A DNA stretch of 20,723 nucleotides, from contig JAFWJL010000011.1 of the NCBI GenBank assembly GCA_017511605.1, forward strand, positions 1-20,723, read 5' to 3'. Each line of letters begins with the position of its first letter. Position 1 is the stretch's first letter. Of this stretch, positions 7,658 through 15,321 are shown one piece after another. A program made the translations under genes and the position numbers. The notes beneath the pieces were generated by a model. It searched no databases and was not told the DNA's origin. It saw only the letters and a list, made by a program, of their open reading frames with translations. The DNA comes from Bacilli bacterium (GTDB lineage: Bacteria; Bacillota_I; Bacilli_A; RF39; UBA660).

Positions 7658-8628
7658 GATTTTTCCTCCTTAAATTCCTTTAACAAACAAATTATATCAT
7701 GAATACTAGTAGTTTTATATACTTTATTTTTTAATTCATTACTTCCTTTTATTCCTTTAAAGTACCAACCTATATGATTTCTTATCTCTAAACATGCTAA
7801 TTTCTCGTTTTTTAAACTATTTAAATACTCTAAATGTTTTAAACACATATCTATTCTATCAGGAACAGTAACATCAATTAATTCCTTACCAGATAAGTAA
7901 TTAATACAATTCTTTATAAGCCATGGATTTCCAAGTACTCCACGTCCTATCATTACAGCATCACACCCTGTTTCATCAAGCATTCTTTTAGCATCCATTG
8001 GACTTTTAACATCTCCATTACCAATAACTGGAATAGAAACACTTTCTTTCACTTTTTTAATAATACTCCAATCAGCAGTACCACTATATCCTTGACTTCT
8101 AGTTCTAGGATGAACACATATTGCAGAAGCACCTGCTTTTTCAACTACTTTAGCTACTTCCACTGCATTAATATGTTTATTATCCCAACCACTTCTAATT
8201 TTAACTGTAACTGGTATAGGAACAGATTTAACAACACTAGATACAATATCATATATTTTATCAACATCTTTTAAAAGAGCACTACCAGCTTGAGCTCTAA
8301 CAGCTACTTTAGGAACAGGACAACCCATATTAATATCAATAATATCAGGTTTCATATTGGAATATATATATTTAGCTGCTTCTACAAATGACTCTTTATC
8401 ACTACCAAATATTTGTTGAACAAGAGGTCTTTCAACTTCCTCCATATAAAGCATATCAATAGTCTTCTTATTATTAAAAGTAATTGCTTTATCACTAACC
8501 ATCTCAGCATAAATAAGCCCACAACCCATTTCTTTACAAATCCTACGATATGCAGAGTTACTTATCCCAGCCATAGGAGCTAATACAATTTGATTTTTAA
8601 TTTTAACATTTCCTATATTCCATTCCAT
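7642..8628 (-). CDS. dusB: tRNA-dihydrouridine synthase (DusB family)
   Basis: 328 aa FMN-dependent TIM-barrel enzyme that reduces uridines in the tRNA D-loop. Seen: the N-terminal LAPMAGISNSAYR block (16-28), the IDINMGCPVPKV active-site segment with Cys103, the CVHPRTRSQGYSG phosphate/FMN region, and GNGDVKSP followed by VMIGRGVLGNPW, the standard Dus C-terminal flavin-binding signature. The start is the ATG at 8628 behind AAGGGAT. First gene of dusB-RDD-lysS, driven by a near-consensus promoter at 8655-8683. In B. subtilis dusB also lies between ftsH and lysS. Confidence 0.94.
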   Translation of the reverse strand: MEWNIGNVKIKNQIVLAPMAGISNSAYRRICKEMGCGLIYAEMVSDKAITFNNKKTIDMLYMEEVERPLVQQIFGSDKESFVEAAKYIYSNMKPDIIDINMGCPVPKVAVRAQAGSALLKDVDKIYDIVSSVVKSVPIPVTVKIRSGWDNKHINAVEVAKVVEKAGASAICVHPRTRSQGYSGTADWSIIKKVKESVSIPVIGNGDVKSPMDAKRMLDETGCDAVMIGRGVLGNPWLIKNCINYLSGKELIDVTVPDRIDMCLKHLEYLNSLKNEKLACLEIRNHIGWYFKGIKGSNELKNKVYKTTSIHDIICLLKEFKEEKSWLRN

Positions 8629-8654
8629 AATTATCCCTTTTCTTTGACGTAGAT

Positions 8655-8683
8655 ATTATAAAACAAATAATATATTTTTACAA
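8655..8683 (-). promoter_or_regulatory. Promoter of the dusB-RDD-lysS operon
   Basis: TTGTAA (8678-8683), 17-base spacer, TATAAT (8655-8660). It follows the terminator of the small upstream gene. Confidence 0.75.
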
Positions 8684-8686
8684 GCA

Positions 8687-8714
8687 TAATAAAAGTGTAC
8701 AATATAGTACACTT
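8687..8714 (-). terminator. Probable terminator of the 96-aa gene
   Basis: Transcript AAGTGTAC, loop TATATT, GTACACTT: an 8-bp perfect stem just after the stop codon. The U-tract (UUAUUAU) is interrupted and therefore weak. The palindromic arms (GTGTAC/GTACAC) could alternatively be a protein-binding site. Confidence 0.5.
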
Positions 8715-8720
8715 ATTTTA

Positions 8721-9011
8721 TTAACCTTTTTTATAAAGTACTTTAGATGAATACCACCATTCAGACCTTTCTCTTGCCCTCTTTCTAGCTCCTAATGCTG
8801 CATTTGTCATAGCCCTACTTCTAATTTTTTGTTCTTCTAAAATAAACTTGCATAACATTCTTAAGTTTTCATAAGTAGGCCAAATTTTAATCGGTAAACC
8901 CGCATTAACCTTATTATAAGCTTTACATATTGTTTCTACACTCAATCCAGATATTTCTGATAGTTTTTTACTATTAATTCGTAATAAAGCTCTTTCCTTA
9001 GATTCATTCAT
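8721..9011 (-). CDS. Small basic protein with a helix-turn-helix-like segment, family not recognised
   Basis: 96 aa from the ATG at 9011 behind AGGGGG. I do not recognise the family. Residues about 14-36 (SKKLSEISGLSVETICKAYN) have the spacing of a Cro/LacI-type helix-turn-helix: a helix, a Gly turn, then Ser-Val-x-Thr recognition-helix start. The rest contains a Trp-Pro turn (IWPTYENLRML) and a basic C-terminal half rich in Arg/Lys (about 65-85) ending in a double Trp. It has the best promoter in the window and its own terminator, so it is expressed alone. No counterpart is known to me at this position in B. subtilis, so it may be an acquired or lineage-specific regulator. A DNA-binding role is inference from the HTH-like pattern. 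Confidence 0.65.
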   Translation of the reverse strand: MNESKERALLRINSKKLSEISGLSVETICKAYNKVNAGLPIKIWPTYENLRMLCKFILEEQKIRSRAMTNAALGARKRARERSEWWYSSKVLYKKG

Positions 9012-9038
9012 ACAAAATTCCCCCTAAACATGCGATGT

Positions 9039-9067
9039 ATTATACCACAAAACACCATAATAGTCAA
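9039..9067 (-). promoter_or_regulatory. Near-consensus promoter of the 96-aa HTH-like gene
   Basis: TTGACT (9062-9067), 17-base spacer, TGG plus TATAAT (9039-9044). Both hexamers and the extended -10 are present, the strongest housekeeping-type promoter here. It begins a few bases after the mscL terminator U-tract. Confidence 0.85.
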
Positions 9068-9073
9068 CTTTGT

Positions 9074-9098
9074 AAAAAAAAGACTCATGCGAGTCTTC
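9074..9098 (-). terminator. mscL intrinsic terminator
   Basis: Transcript AAGACTC, loop GCAT, GAGTCTT and eight T, directly after the mscL stop at 9102. Confidence 0.88.
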
Positions 9099-9101
9099 TT
9101 T

Positions 9102-9539
9102 TTATTTTTTCTTTTTTAATAAGTCTCTAATTTCTTCAAGTAGTATAGTTTCATCAGATTTAACTACTGCAGGTGTTTCCTCTGTTTTCTTTTTCTTACC
9201 AGCTTCCATAATACCATTTACTATCTTTAATAATATAAATAATACTAAAGCCATGATTAAGAAATTAATAACAGCTGTGATAAAATCACCATATTTTATT
9301 ACTTGTCCACCATAAATCTTAATAGTACCACCTACTTTAGCACCACCAAGACCATTAATTAATGGATTAATAAAATCTGTAGTTAATGCAGTAACAATTC
9401 CTTGAAATGCAGCACCGATAATAACACCGATAGCCATATCCATAACATTACCACGTAGGATAAAGTCTTTAAATTCTCCAAAGAATCCTTTACCTTTACT
9501 TTTAATTTTATCTAATTTAGCTTTCTTTTTCTTATCCAT
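9102..9539 (-). CDS. mscL: Large-conductance mechanosensitive channel MscL
   Basis: 145 aa. The MscL core is clear: amphipathic N-terminal helix and TM1 in GEFKDFILRGNVMDMAIG then VIIGAAFQGIVTALTTDFI (about residues 20-57), a periplasmic loop with GGAKVGGTIKIYGG, TM2 (FLIMALVLFILLKIVNGI), and a Lys-rich cytoplasmic helix with the usual LLEEIRDLL ending. MscL opens in response to membrane tension on osmotic down-shock. The start is the ATG at 9539: AAAGGAG lies 8 bases upstream (9548-9554). An in-frame ATG further up at 9572 would fall within the -10 region and lacks a Shine-Dalgarno. The N-terminal stretch (residues 1-18) is unusually Lys-rich. It is monocistronic, between ftsH and the HTH-like gene. 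Confidence 0.93.
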   Translation of the reverse strand: MDKKKKAKLDKIKSKGKGFFGEFKDFILRGNVMDMAIGVIIGAAFQGIVTALTTDFINPLINGLGGAKVGGTIKIYGGQVIKYGDFITAVINFLIMALVLFILLKIVNGIMEAGKKKKTEETPAVVKSDETILLEEIRDLLKKKK

Positions 9540-9560
9540 ACTTCTCTCTCCTTTAAACTT

Positions 9561-9588
9561 ATTATAGTACAAATAATTTATTTTTCAA
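9561..9588 (-). promoter_or_regulatory. Promoter of mscL
   Basis: TTGAAA (9583-9588), 16-base spacer, TATAAT (9561-9566). The -35 begins just after the ftsH terminator U-tract. The predicted start near 9554 fixes the mscL start at 9539. Confidence 0.7.
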
Positions 9589-9589
9589 T

Positions 9590-9622
9590 AAAAAAGAATT
9601 AGATAGTTGGGTCTAATTCTTT
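9590..9622 (-). terminator. ftsH intrinsic terminator inside the coding end
   Basis: Transcript AAAGAATTAGA, 8-base loop, TCTAATTCTTT then U-tract: an 11-bp perfect stem. The left arm encodes Lys-Glu-Leu-Asp of FtsH and the right arm carries the UAA stop. Confidence 0.9.
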
Positions 9623-11575
9623 TAATAATTCTGCTTTATTTTTCTTGTCTACGTCAGCTATTCCTTTTTCTTTAGCAAGTTTTCTTAACTTAGTAACAGA
9701 TAAACTTTCTAGTTTTTGTTCATCTTCTTCAGGCATCTTTCCATTTTCTACTAAATAATCAATTTGTTCTTTAGTTAATGTCTCATATTCAAGTAATGCT
9801 TCAGCAATAAGTTTTAATAAATCTTTATTCTTTTTAATAATTTCAGTTGCTTTCTTATGACATGAATCAATAATTTTTCTCATTTCCATATCTATTTCAT
9901 TAGCTACTTCATTTGAGAAGTGTTGTGGTTTATTATAATCACGTCCTAAGAATACACTTCCAGATTGTTGTTCAAATTGAAGTGGTCCTAAATCACTCAT
10001 ACCATATTCAGTAACCATAGCGCGAGCTATCTTAGTAGCTTTTTCAAAGTCGTTATGTGCTCCTGTTGTAATTTCACCAAAAGTAATCTCTTCAGCAGTT
10101 CTACCACCTAATAAACCAGTAATTTCTTCTAATAAATCAGTCTTAGTTGAACATAACTTTTCTTCAGATGGAACCATCATGTTATATCCACCAGCAGAAC
10201 CTCTTGGGATAATAGTAACTTTTTGAACATCACTAGCATTCTTTAATTTAATACCAATAACTGCATGTCCAGCTTCATGATATGCAACTAATTTTCTATC
10301 ATTTTCACTATATTTATGGCTTACTTTAGCAGGTCCCATAAGAACTCTATCTGTAGCTTCATCAATTTCGCTCATACCAATTTCATTCTTATCACGTCTA
10401 ACTGCTAGTAGTGCAGCTTCATTTAATAAGTTTTCAAGATCAGCTCCACTAAATCCTGGAGTACGCTTAGCTAAATTCTTTAATGTAATACCATTAGCTA
10501 ATATCTTATTCTTAGCATGAACTGCTAAAATTTCTTCACGACCTCTAACATCTGGTAAATTAACAGTAACTTGTCTATCAAAACGTCCTGGACGAAGTAA
10601 TGCTGGGTCAAGTACATCAGGTCTATTTGTAGCAGCAATAATAATTATTCCTTCATTTTCTCCAAAACCATCCATCTCAGTAAGTAATTGGTTAAGTGTT
10701 TGTTCTCTTTCATCATGTCCTCCACCTAAACCAGTACCTCTTTGACGACCTACTGCATCAATTTCATCTATAAATATTAAACAAGGTGCATTTCTTTTAG
10801 CTTGTTGGAACATATCTCTTACACGTGATGCACCAACACCTACGAATAATTCTACAAAGTCAGATCCACTTATAAAATAGAATGGAACATTAGCTTCACC
10901 TGCAACAGCTTTAGCAAGTAATGTTTTACCAGTTCCTGGAGGACCCATTAATAAAACTCCTTTAGGAATTCTAGCACCTAACTTTTGGAATTTTTTAGGG
11001 TTCTTTAAGAAATCAATTAATTCTTTAACTTCTTCTTTTTCTTCCTTTAATCCAGCGACATCTTTAAATGTAATTTTATTTTTATCACTATTTAATTTAG
11101 CTCTACTCTTACCAAAATCTAAACTACTCTTATTACCAGCCATTTGTCTACTAAAGAACCAGAATGCTGCACCAACAAGAATTAGTATTGGTAATACATT
11201 AATAACTATTAATAATAAACTAGATGCATCAGGATCAGGTTTAACAGTTAATTTAAATGTTTGTTCATCACTTGCATTAACTATCTTCTTCATTACCTCT
11301 TCAGATAAAGGTAATGTAGCTTCAAAACTCTCATTTTCCTTATAATCTAATAATGTACCGGTAATGTCATAAACATATCCACCACCTCTAGGTACTATAA
11401 CCATTTCTTTAATACTTGCTTTATCTAATTTTTCAATAAATTCATTATAAGTAAAAGTATGAACATCCTTATTTAAAATATTAAAAACATAAAATACTCC
11501 TAATATAATAATACCTATAAATAAATAAGGTAATAATCCTTTTCTTACAGTTTTTTTATTTACTTTGTTATCCAT
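9599..11575 (-). CDS. ftsH: ATP-dependent zinc metalloprotease FtsH with a Rho_N/SAP-like C-terminal tail
   Basis: 658 aa membrane-anchored AAA+ protease that degrades membrane and regulatory proteins. TM1 is about 14-33, an extracytoplasmic domain spans 34-118, and TM2 is 119-141. The AAA module has Walker A GPPGTGKT (211-218), Walker B LIFIDE (267-271) and the second region of homology ending at RPGRFDR. The zinc site is HEAGH (433-437). The last about 42 residues (617-658) are not part of the protease; [15 protein letters not shown] followed by [11 protein letters not shown] resembles the small helical Rho_N/SAP-type nucleic-acid-binding fold. The ATG at 11575 follows AGGAGG; tilS ends 10 bases upstream, so the two form an operon, as in B. 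subtilis (there with hprT between). Confidence 0.97.
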   Translation of the reverse strand: MDNKVNKKTVRKGLLPYLFIGIIILGVFYVFNILNKDVHTFTYNEFIEKLDKASIKEMVIVPRGGGYVYDITGTLLDYKENESFEATLPLSEEVMKKIVNASDEQTFKLTVKPDPDASSLLLIVINVLPILILVGAAFWFFSRQMAGNKSSLDFGKSRAKLNSDKNKITFKDVAGLKEEKEEVKELIDFLKNPKKFQKLGARIPKGVLLMGPPGTGKTLLAKAVAGEANVPFYFISGSDFVELFVGVGASRVRDMFQQAKRNAPCLIFIDEIDAVGRQRGTGLGGGHDEREQTLNQLLTEMDGFGENEGIIIIAATNRPDVLDPALLRPGRFDRQVTVNLPDVRGREEILAVHAKNKILANGITLKNLAKRTPGFSGADLENLLNEAALLAVRRDKNEIGMSEIDEATDRVLMGPAKVSHKYSENDRKLVAYHEAGHAVIGIKLKNASDVQKVTIIPRGSAGGYNMMVPSEEKLCSTKTDLLEEITGLLGGRTAEEITFGEITTGAHNDFEKATKIARAMVTEYGMSDLGPLQFEQQSGSVFLGRDYNKPQHFSNEVANEIDMEMRKIIDSCHKKATEIIKKNKDLLKLIAEALLEYETLTKEQIDYLVENGKMPEEDEQKLESLSVTKLRKLAKEKGIADVDKKNKAELLKELDPTI

Positions 11576-11585
11576 AAAATTCCTC

Positions 11586-12899
11586 CTAACTGTATTTCAA
11601 TATTATATCATAACTTTCAGTCTTTTTTTTGTCAAATCTTGATTTTTTAATTCCAGGTATCCATACTACCTTTCCTTCTGAATCAACTACTATAGGCCAA
11701 TTATCTCTTTCAAGTAATGGTATTTTCTTATCAATAAATATATCTTTTACTTTCTTAGTACCATTAAGTCCTTTTACTGAAATTCTATCACCTATTTTTC
11801 TAGTACGAACTATTAGTGGTAAACTAACATCTTTACTATTTAACCTACATATATTATTACTATTATCTATAGTATCATCAATTCTTTCAATTTTCTTATT
11901 ATTTGGAAGCATCACCACTTCATCAAATTCAATTTCATAATTAGCTATATCTTCTATTTCTTTAACAATTTCAAAATAATTATAATCTTTTCTCGCTATA
12001 ACCTCATTTGGTAAATTAATATAACTATTAGATTTTCCTGAATTAATTAAATCTAATATTAAATTAATATGTCTATCACTTAAAAGTATCAAGTCATCTT
12101 GGTAAAATTCACTCAATAAATAATAAAGTATTTCTCTTTGAATATAACTATCTTCTAATAAAAACTTATCAATAACTATCTTATCATTCTCAGTAACCCT
12201 ATTTAATGCTCTATCTCTAGCCTTATCTATAAATTTACCTGCTTCTAATAATGTATTACTAAATTTTAAGAATTTTAAATGTACATCTTTTTCTTCTTCC
12301 TTTAAAAAAGGTAACACATACTTACGATATCTATTTCTAGTATATTTATCTTTAGAATTAGAACTATCTATATAATATTTTACATTATTTTCTCTATCAT
12401 ATTCCTCTAATTCAGCTTTTGTATAATAAATTAACGGTCTAACTATATAATAACCATCCATATTAACTACACTTTTAAATCCTAAATAACCACTCAAATT
12501 AGAACCTCTAACCATTCTCATTAAAATAGTTTCTATTAAATCATCCCCATGATGTGCAGTCATTAAGTAATTAGCCTCATATTTATGAACTAAATTTTCA
12601 AAAAAGTTATATCTTATATTTCTAGCTTCATTATGGAAATTATCATCTCCATAATCTTCTATTACCATTGATTCACAAACTAGATTATTTTCTTCACAAT
12701 ACTTTTTAATAAATTCAGCTTCTTCGTAACTCTCTTTTCTCACATTATGATTAACATGAGCAACTATTATGCTAAGATTATATTTATTTCTTACTTTTAA
12801 TAGCATATCTAAAAGTGCCATAGAATCAGGCCCAGTAGAACAACCAATAACTATCTTATCACCATTACGAAAAGTAAAATGATCTTCTATATTAATCAT
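11586..12899 (-). CDS. tilS: tRNA(Ile)-lysidine synthase TilS
   Basis: 437 aa. TilS converts C34 of tRNA-Ile(CAU) to lysidine so that it reads AUA. Seen: N-terminal PP-loop ATPase with STGPDSMALL (residues 21-30; the usual family form is SGGxDS, so the first Gly is Thr), HVNHNVR (about 48-54), TAHHGDDLIETILMRM (about 114-129), and RGSNLSGYLG. A C-terminal domain ends in the typical VRTRKIGDRI and KVKDIFIDKKIPLLERDNWPIV-type block. The ATG at 12899 follows GGAGTGAT. It has an extended -10 directly after the divIC terminator and is followed by ftsH. In B. subtilis spoIIE and other genes lie between divIC and tilS; they are absent here. Confidence 0.95.
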   Translation of the reverse strand: MINIEDHFTFRNGDKIVIGCSTGPDSMALLDMLLKVRNKYNLSIIVAHVNHNVRKESYEEAEFIKKYCEENNLVCESMVIEDYGDDNFHNEARNIRYNFFENLVHKYEANYLMTAHHGDDLIETILMRMVRGSNLSGYLGFKSVVNMDGYYIVRPLIYYTKAELEEYDRENNVKYYIDSSNSKDKYTRNRYRKYVLPFLKEEEKDVHLKFLKFSNTLLEAGKFIDKARDRALNRVTENDKIVIDKFLLEDSYIQREILYYLLSEFYQDDLILLSDRHINLILDLINSGKSNSYINLPNEVIARKDYNYFEIVKEIEDIANYEIEFDEVVMLPNNKKIERIDDTIDNSNNICRLNSKDVSLPLIVRTRKIGDRISVKGLNGTKKVKDIFIDKKIPLLERDNWPIVVDSEGKVVWIPGIKKSRFDKKKTESYDIILKYS

Positions 12900-12921
12900 A
12901 ATATCACTCCAAACGATTTAT

Positions 12922-12930
12922 ATTATAACA
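12922..12930 (-). promoter_or_regulatory. Extended -10 promoter of tilS-ftsH
   Basis: TGTTATAAT on the minus strand, two bases after the U-tract of the divIC terminator. No -35 is recognisable because the terminator occupies it. Confidence 0.55.
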
Positions 12931-12931
12931 G

Positions 12932-12960
12932 AAAAAAAGAAAAATAGTTATCTATTCTTC
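12932..12960 (-). terminator. divIC intrinsic terminator overlapping the stop codon
   Basis: Transcript GAAGAATAG, loop ATAA, CTATTTTTC and seven U. The 9-bp stem (one G·U) has Glu-Glu-stop (UAG) as its whole left arm. Confidence 0.8.
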
Positions 12961-13251
12961 AGGAATTTGTAAAATAAATTCTCCATCTTTTGAATATTGA
13001 TATTTTTCTCTAGCATATCTCGCTATATAATCAGGATTTTGCAGCTTATTTGCATCTACCTTTAATTCTTCTTCTTTTTCTTTTAATAAAGTTAATTCTT
13101 TATCTAATTCTTTCTTTTCTTGGTATTTTTCAAATATTTCTACCCAATATTTACCGATAGTGAATGTCATAGCAAAAATAACCACAATAGAAGTTAGTCC
13201 TAATAAAAGCATTCTTCTTCTAGCTTTTTTTCTACTAGTATTCTTTGCCAT
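12952..13251 (-). CDS. divIC: Septum formation initiator, DivIC/FtsB-like
   Basis: 99 aa bitopic cell-division protein. It has a short basic cytoplasmic N-terminus (KNTSRKKARRR), one membrane segment (about 14-35), a coiled coil rich in Glu/Lys/Leu (about 40-70), then NPDYIARYAREKY, the hallmark of the family, and a C-terminus (GEFILQIPEE) typical of DivIC/FtsB. DivIC acts with FtsL and DivIB at the divisome. The start at the ATG at 13251 is set by AGGTGA at 13257-13262; an in-frame GTG three codons upstream overlaps that site and is less likely. In B. subtilis divIC also follows yabQ, so the neighbourhood is conserved. Confidence 0.9.
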   Translation of the reverse strand: MAKNTSRKKARRRMLLLGLTSIVVIFAMTFTIGKYWVEIFEKYQEKKELDKELTLLKEKEEELKVDANKLQNPDYIARYAREKYQYSKDGEFILQIPEE

Positions 13252-13277
13252 ACACTTCACCTACCTTTTCACCCTAT

Positions 13278-13283
13278 ATTATA
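13278..13283 (-). promoter_or_regulatory. Probable -10 of divIC
   Basis: TATAAT on the minus strand, 27 bases before the divIC start. The -35 region (AGTTTA with 17-base spacing) is poor. Confidence 0.4.
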
Positions 13284-13313
13284 CTATGAAAAAGTAAGTT
13301 TAAACTGACAAAA

Positions 13314-13362
13314 CTATCAATATTTACATACTATTTACACTATTTTTTTCGACAATTGATAG
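13314..13362 (-). terminator. Inverted repeat at the end of yabQ, possible weak terminator
   Basis: Arms CTATCAAT and ATTGATAG (8 bp) separated by 33 bases, followed by TTTT. The yabQ stop (13335-13337) lies in the loop. The loop is long and the U-tract short, so termination is uncertain; the right arm also sits just upstream of the divIC promoter. Confidence 0.3.
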
Positions 13363-13604
13363 CTCAATAAAAATCCAAATATTATAAGTAATAAAAAATA
13401 TAAATGTAAACTACCATTATTTATAAACAATAATAAAAAGAAATATAAAAGAGAAAATACTATACAATATATAAAGTTAAATAAAATCTGATACTTCTTT
13501 TTTAATGAAAAAATACATTTATACTCCAACTTAAATATTATAAATAAAAATATCCCATATAAAAAAGAAAATATAAGACTAAGTATTTGTATCTTTAATT
13601 CCAT
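13335..13604 (-). CDS. yabQ: Spore cortex protein YabQ, short form
   Basis: 89 aa, three hydrophobic membrane segments (about 5-25, 38-62, 68-85) separated by a Lys-rich loop. Sequence similarity alone would be weak, but it starts by TAATG overlap with yabP, the invariant partner, and is followed by divIC as in Bacillus and Clostridia. YabQ localises to the membranes around the forespore and is needed for the cortex in B. subtilis. The Bacillus protein is longer; shorter forms are common in other spore formers. The call rests on hydropathy and synteny. Confidence 0.8.
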   Translation of the reverse strand: MELKIQILSLIFSFLYGIFLFIIFKLEYKCIFSLKKKYQILFNFIYCIVFSLLYFFLLLFINNGSLHLYFLLLIIFGFLLSYQLSKKIV

Positions 13605-13891
13605 TATTTAAATAACCTACTAAATACACTTTCTTCCTTATTCTTCTTATTATCCATAATATATTCTATGGAGTTAATACTTCCTTTTATAGTAACATTG
13701 CCACTTAAAGTATCCAATTTTATTAATCCTAACCCTTCTCCTTTTACCACTATATAACCCATTGTAGTATCAAGCAAGAAATGATTATTATCAAAATTAT
13801 CAATCTTCTTAACACCTGTTATAACTAATGTCTTTCTTTCTAATAAATTAATACTATGATTATAACTACTAATATTATTATCTTTATCCAT
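13604..13891 (-). CDS. yabP: Sporulation protein YabP
   Basis: 95 aa, all-beta. Recognisable family features are HSINLLERKTLVITGVK (12-28), FDNNHFLLDTTMGYIVVKGEGL (about 33-54), the IKGSINSIEYI stretch, and the C-terminal FSRLFK, which is shared with Bacillus YabP almost letter for letter. YabP is made in the mother cell and is required with YabQ for the spore cortex; it belongs to the YabP/YqfC group linked to the forespore membrane. The ATG at 13891 follows AGGAGG. It is first in yabP-yabQ, behind a sporulation-type promoter shared with yabG, and lies downstream of the spoVG terminator. Confidence 0.93.
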   Translation of the reverse strand: MDKDNNISSYNHSINLLERKTLVITGVKKIDNFDNNHFLLDTTMGYIVVKGEGLGLIKLDTLSGNVTIKGSINSIEYIMDNKKNKEESVFSRLFK

Positions 13892-13903
13892 ATTATCCTC
13901 CTA

Positions 13904-13923
13904 ATAAATAATATGTATAAAAA
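13904..13923 (-). promoter_or_regulatory. Putative sporulation (sigma-E/sigma-K-type) promoter of yabPQ
   Basis: Minus strand TTTTTATACATATTATTTAT. The CATATTAT core (13908-13915) fits CATAnnnT, the common part of mother-cell sigma -10 elements. The same 20 bases with one change precede yabG. No TATAAT-type promoter is present in this gap, and the -35 is not clear. The exact register is uncertain because the predicted start would fall at the edge of the Shine-Dalgarno. Confidence 0.5.
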
Positions 13924-13936
13924 TAAATTTTAGAAC

Positions 13937-13961
13937 AAAAAAAGATGCTAAGCATCTTTTT
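13937..13961 (-). terminator. spoVG intrinsic terminator
   Basis: Transcript AAAAAGATGC, loop UUA, GCATCTTTTTTT. Short tight stem placed a few bases after the spoVG stop. Confidence 0.88.
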
Positions 13962-13966
13962 AACAA

Positions 13967-14248
13967 TTATTCTTCTTCAGTTGTTGGAGCATCCTCAGCT
14001 TCTTCATATGCTTTTAAAATTGCTTCTTCAAACATAGAACGAACTTCTGGATTAATAGGATGAGCTATATCACGATATCCACCTGTAGCAGTCTTTCGGC
14101 TAGGCATTGCTATAAATAGACCGTTGTCTCCTTCAATAATTCTAATATCATGTACTGCAAAACTATCATCTAATAAAATAGATGCGATTCCTTTCATACG
14201 TGAACCTTCTTTTTCAATTTTACGTACATTAACTGATGTAATCTTCAT
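13967..14248 (-). CDS. spoVG: SpoVG, RNA/DNA-binding regulator
   Basis: 93 aa. The family signature is intact: [10 protein letters not shown] at the start, [21 protein letters not shown] (about 20-40), FIAMPSRKT (47-55), [13 protein letters not shown] (58-70). The C-terminus is acidic (repeated Glu). SpoVG is a small site-specific nucleic-acid-binding regulator that affects asymmetric septation and cortex formation in Bacillus and virulence genes in Staphylococcus and Listeria. It is also found in non-sporulating Firmicutes, so on its own it does not prove sporulation. The ATG at 14248 follows GGGAGG. It has its own promoter and terminator. Confidence 0.97.
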   Translation of the reverse strand: MKITSVNVRKIEKEGSRMKGIASILLDDSFAVHDIRIIEGDNGLFIAMPSRKTATGGYRDIAHPINPEVRSMFEEAILKAYEEAEDAPTTEEE

Positions 14249-14290
14249 AAGAATAATCCTCCCTCTTAAAGCAAAATCACTTCTACCTAT

Positions 14291-14319
14291 ATTTTATAAT
14301 AATATAAATGAAAATGCAA
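14291..14319 (-). promoter_or_regulatory. Promoter of spoVG
   Basis: TTGCAT (14314-14319), 17-base spacer, TAAAAT (14291-14296). It looks housekeeping; I see no sigma-H-type AGGA/GAAT pair as known for B. subtilis spoVG. No terminator is visible after veg, so readthrough is possible. Confidence 0.5.
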
Positions 14320-14332
14320 ATATTTTTATTTA

Positions 14333-14542
14333 CTATATAATTTTAATATTTCTAATAATAAAATCATTATAGGTAAATGATTTTATTATATGGTCATCTG
14401 TCTCAATTATAAATATCGATGGATAACACTTAATTATCCTACCCTCAAACTCTTCAATCTGATTTCTTGCACCTCTATAAATAAATCTATAATGTATATT
14501 CATTTTTTCTCTCACTTTATTTTTAGCTGTATCTAAATTCAT
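14333..14542 (-). CDS. veg: Veg-like protein
   Basis: 69 aa. Matches Veg by a short basic start, the central RFIYRGARNQIEEFEGRI (about 19-36), CYPSIFII (39-46), where Bacillus Veg has TYPSVFVI, and a small beta-rich domain. In B. subtilis Veg is highly expressed and was reported to stimulate biofilm genes by acting against SinR. Here its ATG overlaps the yabG stop (ATGA), so translation is probably coupled to a sporulation gene. I see no good separate promoter inside yabG; TTGGAG-16-TACTAT near 14560-14590 is a weak candidate. yabG-veg adjacency is the same as in Bacillus. Confidence 0.85.
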   Translation of the reverse strand: MNLDTAKNKVREKMNIHYRFIYRGARNQIEEFEGRIIKCYPSIFIIETDDHIIKSFTYNDFIIRNIKII

Positions 14543-15321
14543 CTAGGATACCCCACATACATAGTACCATTAGTAATAATTCCTCCAATACCATCACTAC
14601 CATACTTTGTTTTTTCAATTAGTTTTATTATATCTATACTTTGATTTTTATCAGAGAAAGCAATAGATGAAGCAATTATAGCCGGATCTAATGCATGAAT
14701 ATTAATTCTTCTTGGACTTGATGCAAAATTAGCCCCCGCTCTTATTAATTCTTCATAATCAGATTGACAAGCACCCGCTATAATAATTAGCTTATCTTGA
14801 TTCCTTTCTAATCTTCTAGCTTCTTTTATAGCCTTAACAAAATTACCACTATTCTGATAATTATTAATATTATCTTTATCCCCTTTTTTCTTATAATATG
14901 CATCGTGTCCAGTAATAACAATAATATCAGGTCTATATTCTTTTATTAAATCGTTTATTTTTAGAGATATTTCTTTTTCATTTAAACACAACCCGTTTGC
15001 CTTAATTCCGATGCTTTCATAGAATTTCATGGAACGATTCAAATAATTTTCATCTCCATCTATATGCAGAATTTTTCCCGGCAAATAAAAATAATTGGCT
15101 CTATCAAAATTAAATTCTTTAGCATTTCTTTCTATTATTTCTCTATCATTTTCATTATTACTAGAAATAACTAAATCATCTAAAGAAGAATCAGCTTCTA
15201 ATCTTACATTAACACCCGATAATCTAGCCACTTCATTATTTATAGACACTATTCTAAATAACACATCATTATTATGAGAAATTCTACTAACTAAGTCACC
15301 TATCTTAAATATAATTATCAT
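14539..15321 (-). CDS. yabG: Sporulation-specific protease YabG
   Basis: 260 aa. YabG processes spore coat proteins in B. subtilis and SipL/CspBA in Clostridioides. Seen: FKIGDLVSR then VLFRIV (N-terminal beta domain, 5-24), IIVITGHDAYYKKKGD (about 134-149), SGNFVKAIKEARRLE, then the very conserved IIIAGACQSDYEELIRAGAN followed by FASSPRRINIHALDPA (about 178-213), holding candidate catalytic Cys and His. The C-terminus GIGGIITNGTMYVGYP is also typical. The first in-frame ATG (15321) abuts the GGGAG Shine-Dalgarno with no spacer; an ATT at codon 3 (15315) has ideal spacing and matches the Bacillus N-terminus length. The UGA stop overlaps the veg start. Confidence 0.95.
   Translation of the reverse strand: MIIIFKIGDLVSRISHNNDVLFRIVSINNEVARLSGVNVRLEADSSLDDLVISSNNENDREIIERNAKEFNFDRANYFYLPGKILHIDGDENYLNRSMKFYESIGIKANGLCLNEKEISLKINDLIKEYRPDIIVITGHDAYYKKKGDKDNINNYQNSGNFVKAIKEARRLERNQDKLIIIAGACQSDYEELIRAGANFASSPRRINIHALDPAIIASSIAFSDKNQSIDIIKLIEKTKYGSDGIGGIITNGTMYVGYPR

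Noticed and set aside
13252..13260. GTG start for DivIC
   Set aside because: It overlaps the Shine-Dalgarno of the ATG at 13251.
14539..14541. UGA read as tryptophan, as in Mycoplasma
   Set aside because: All tryptophans checked in conserved proteins are UGG, and the UGA ends YabG exactly where the family ends.
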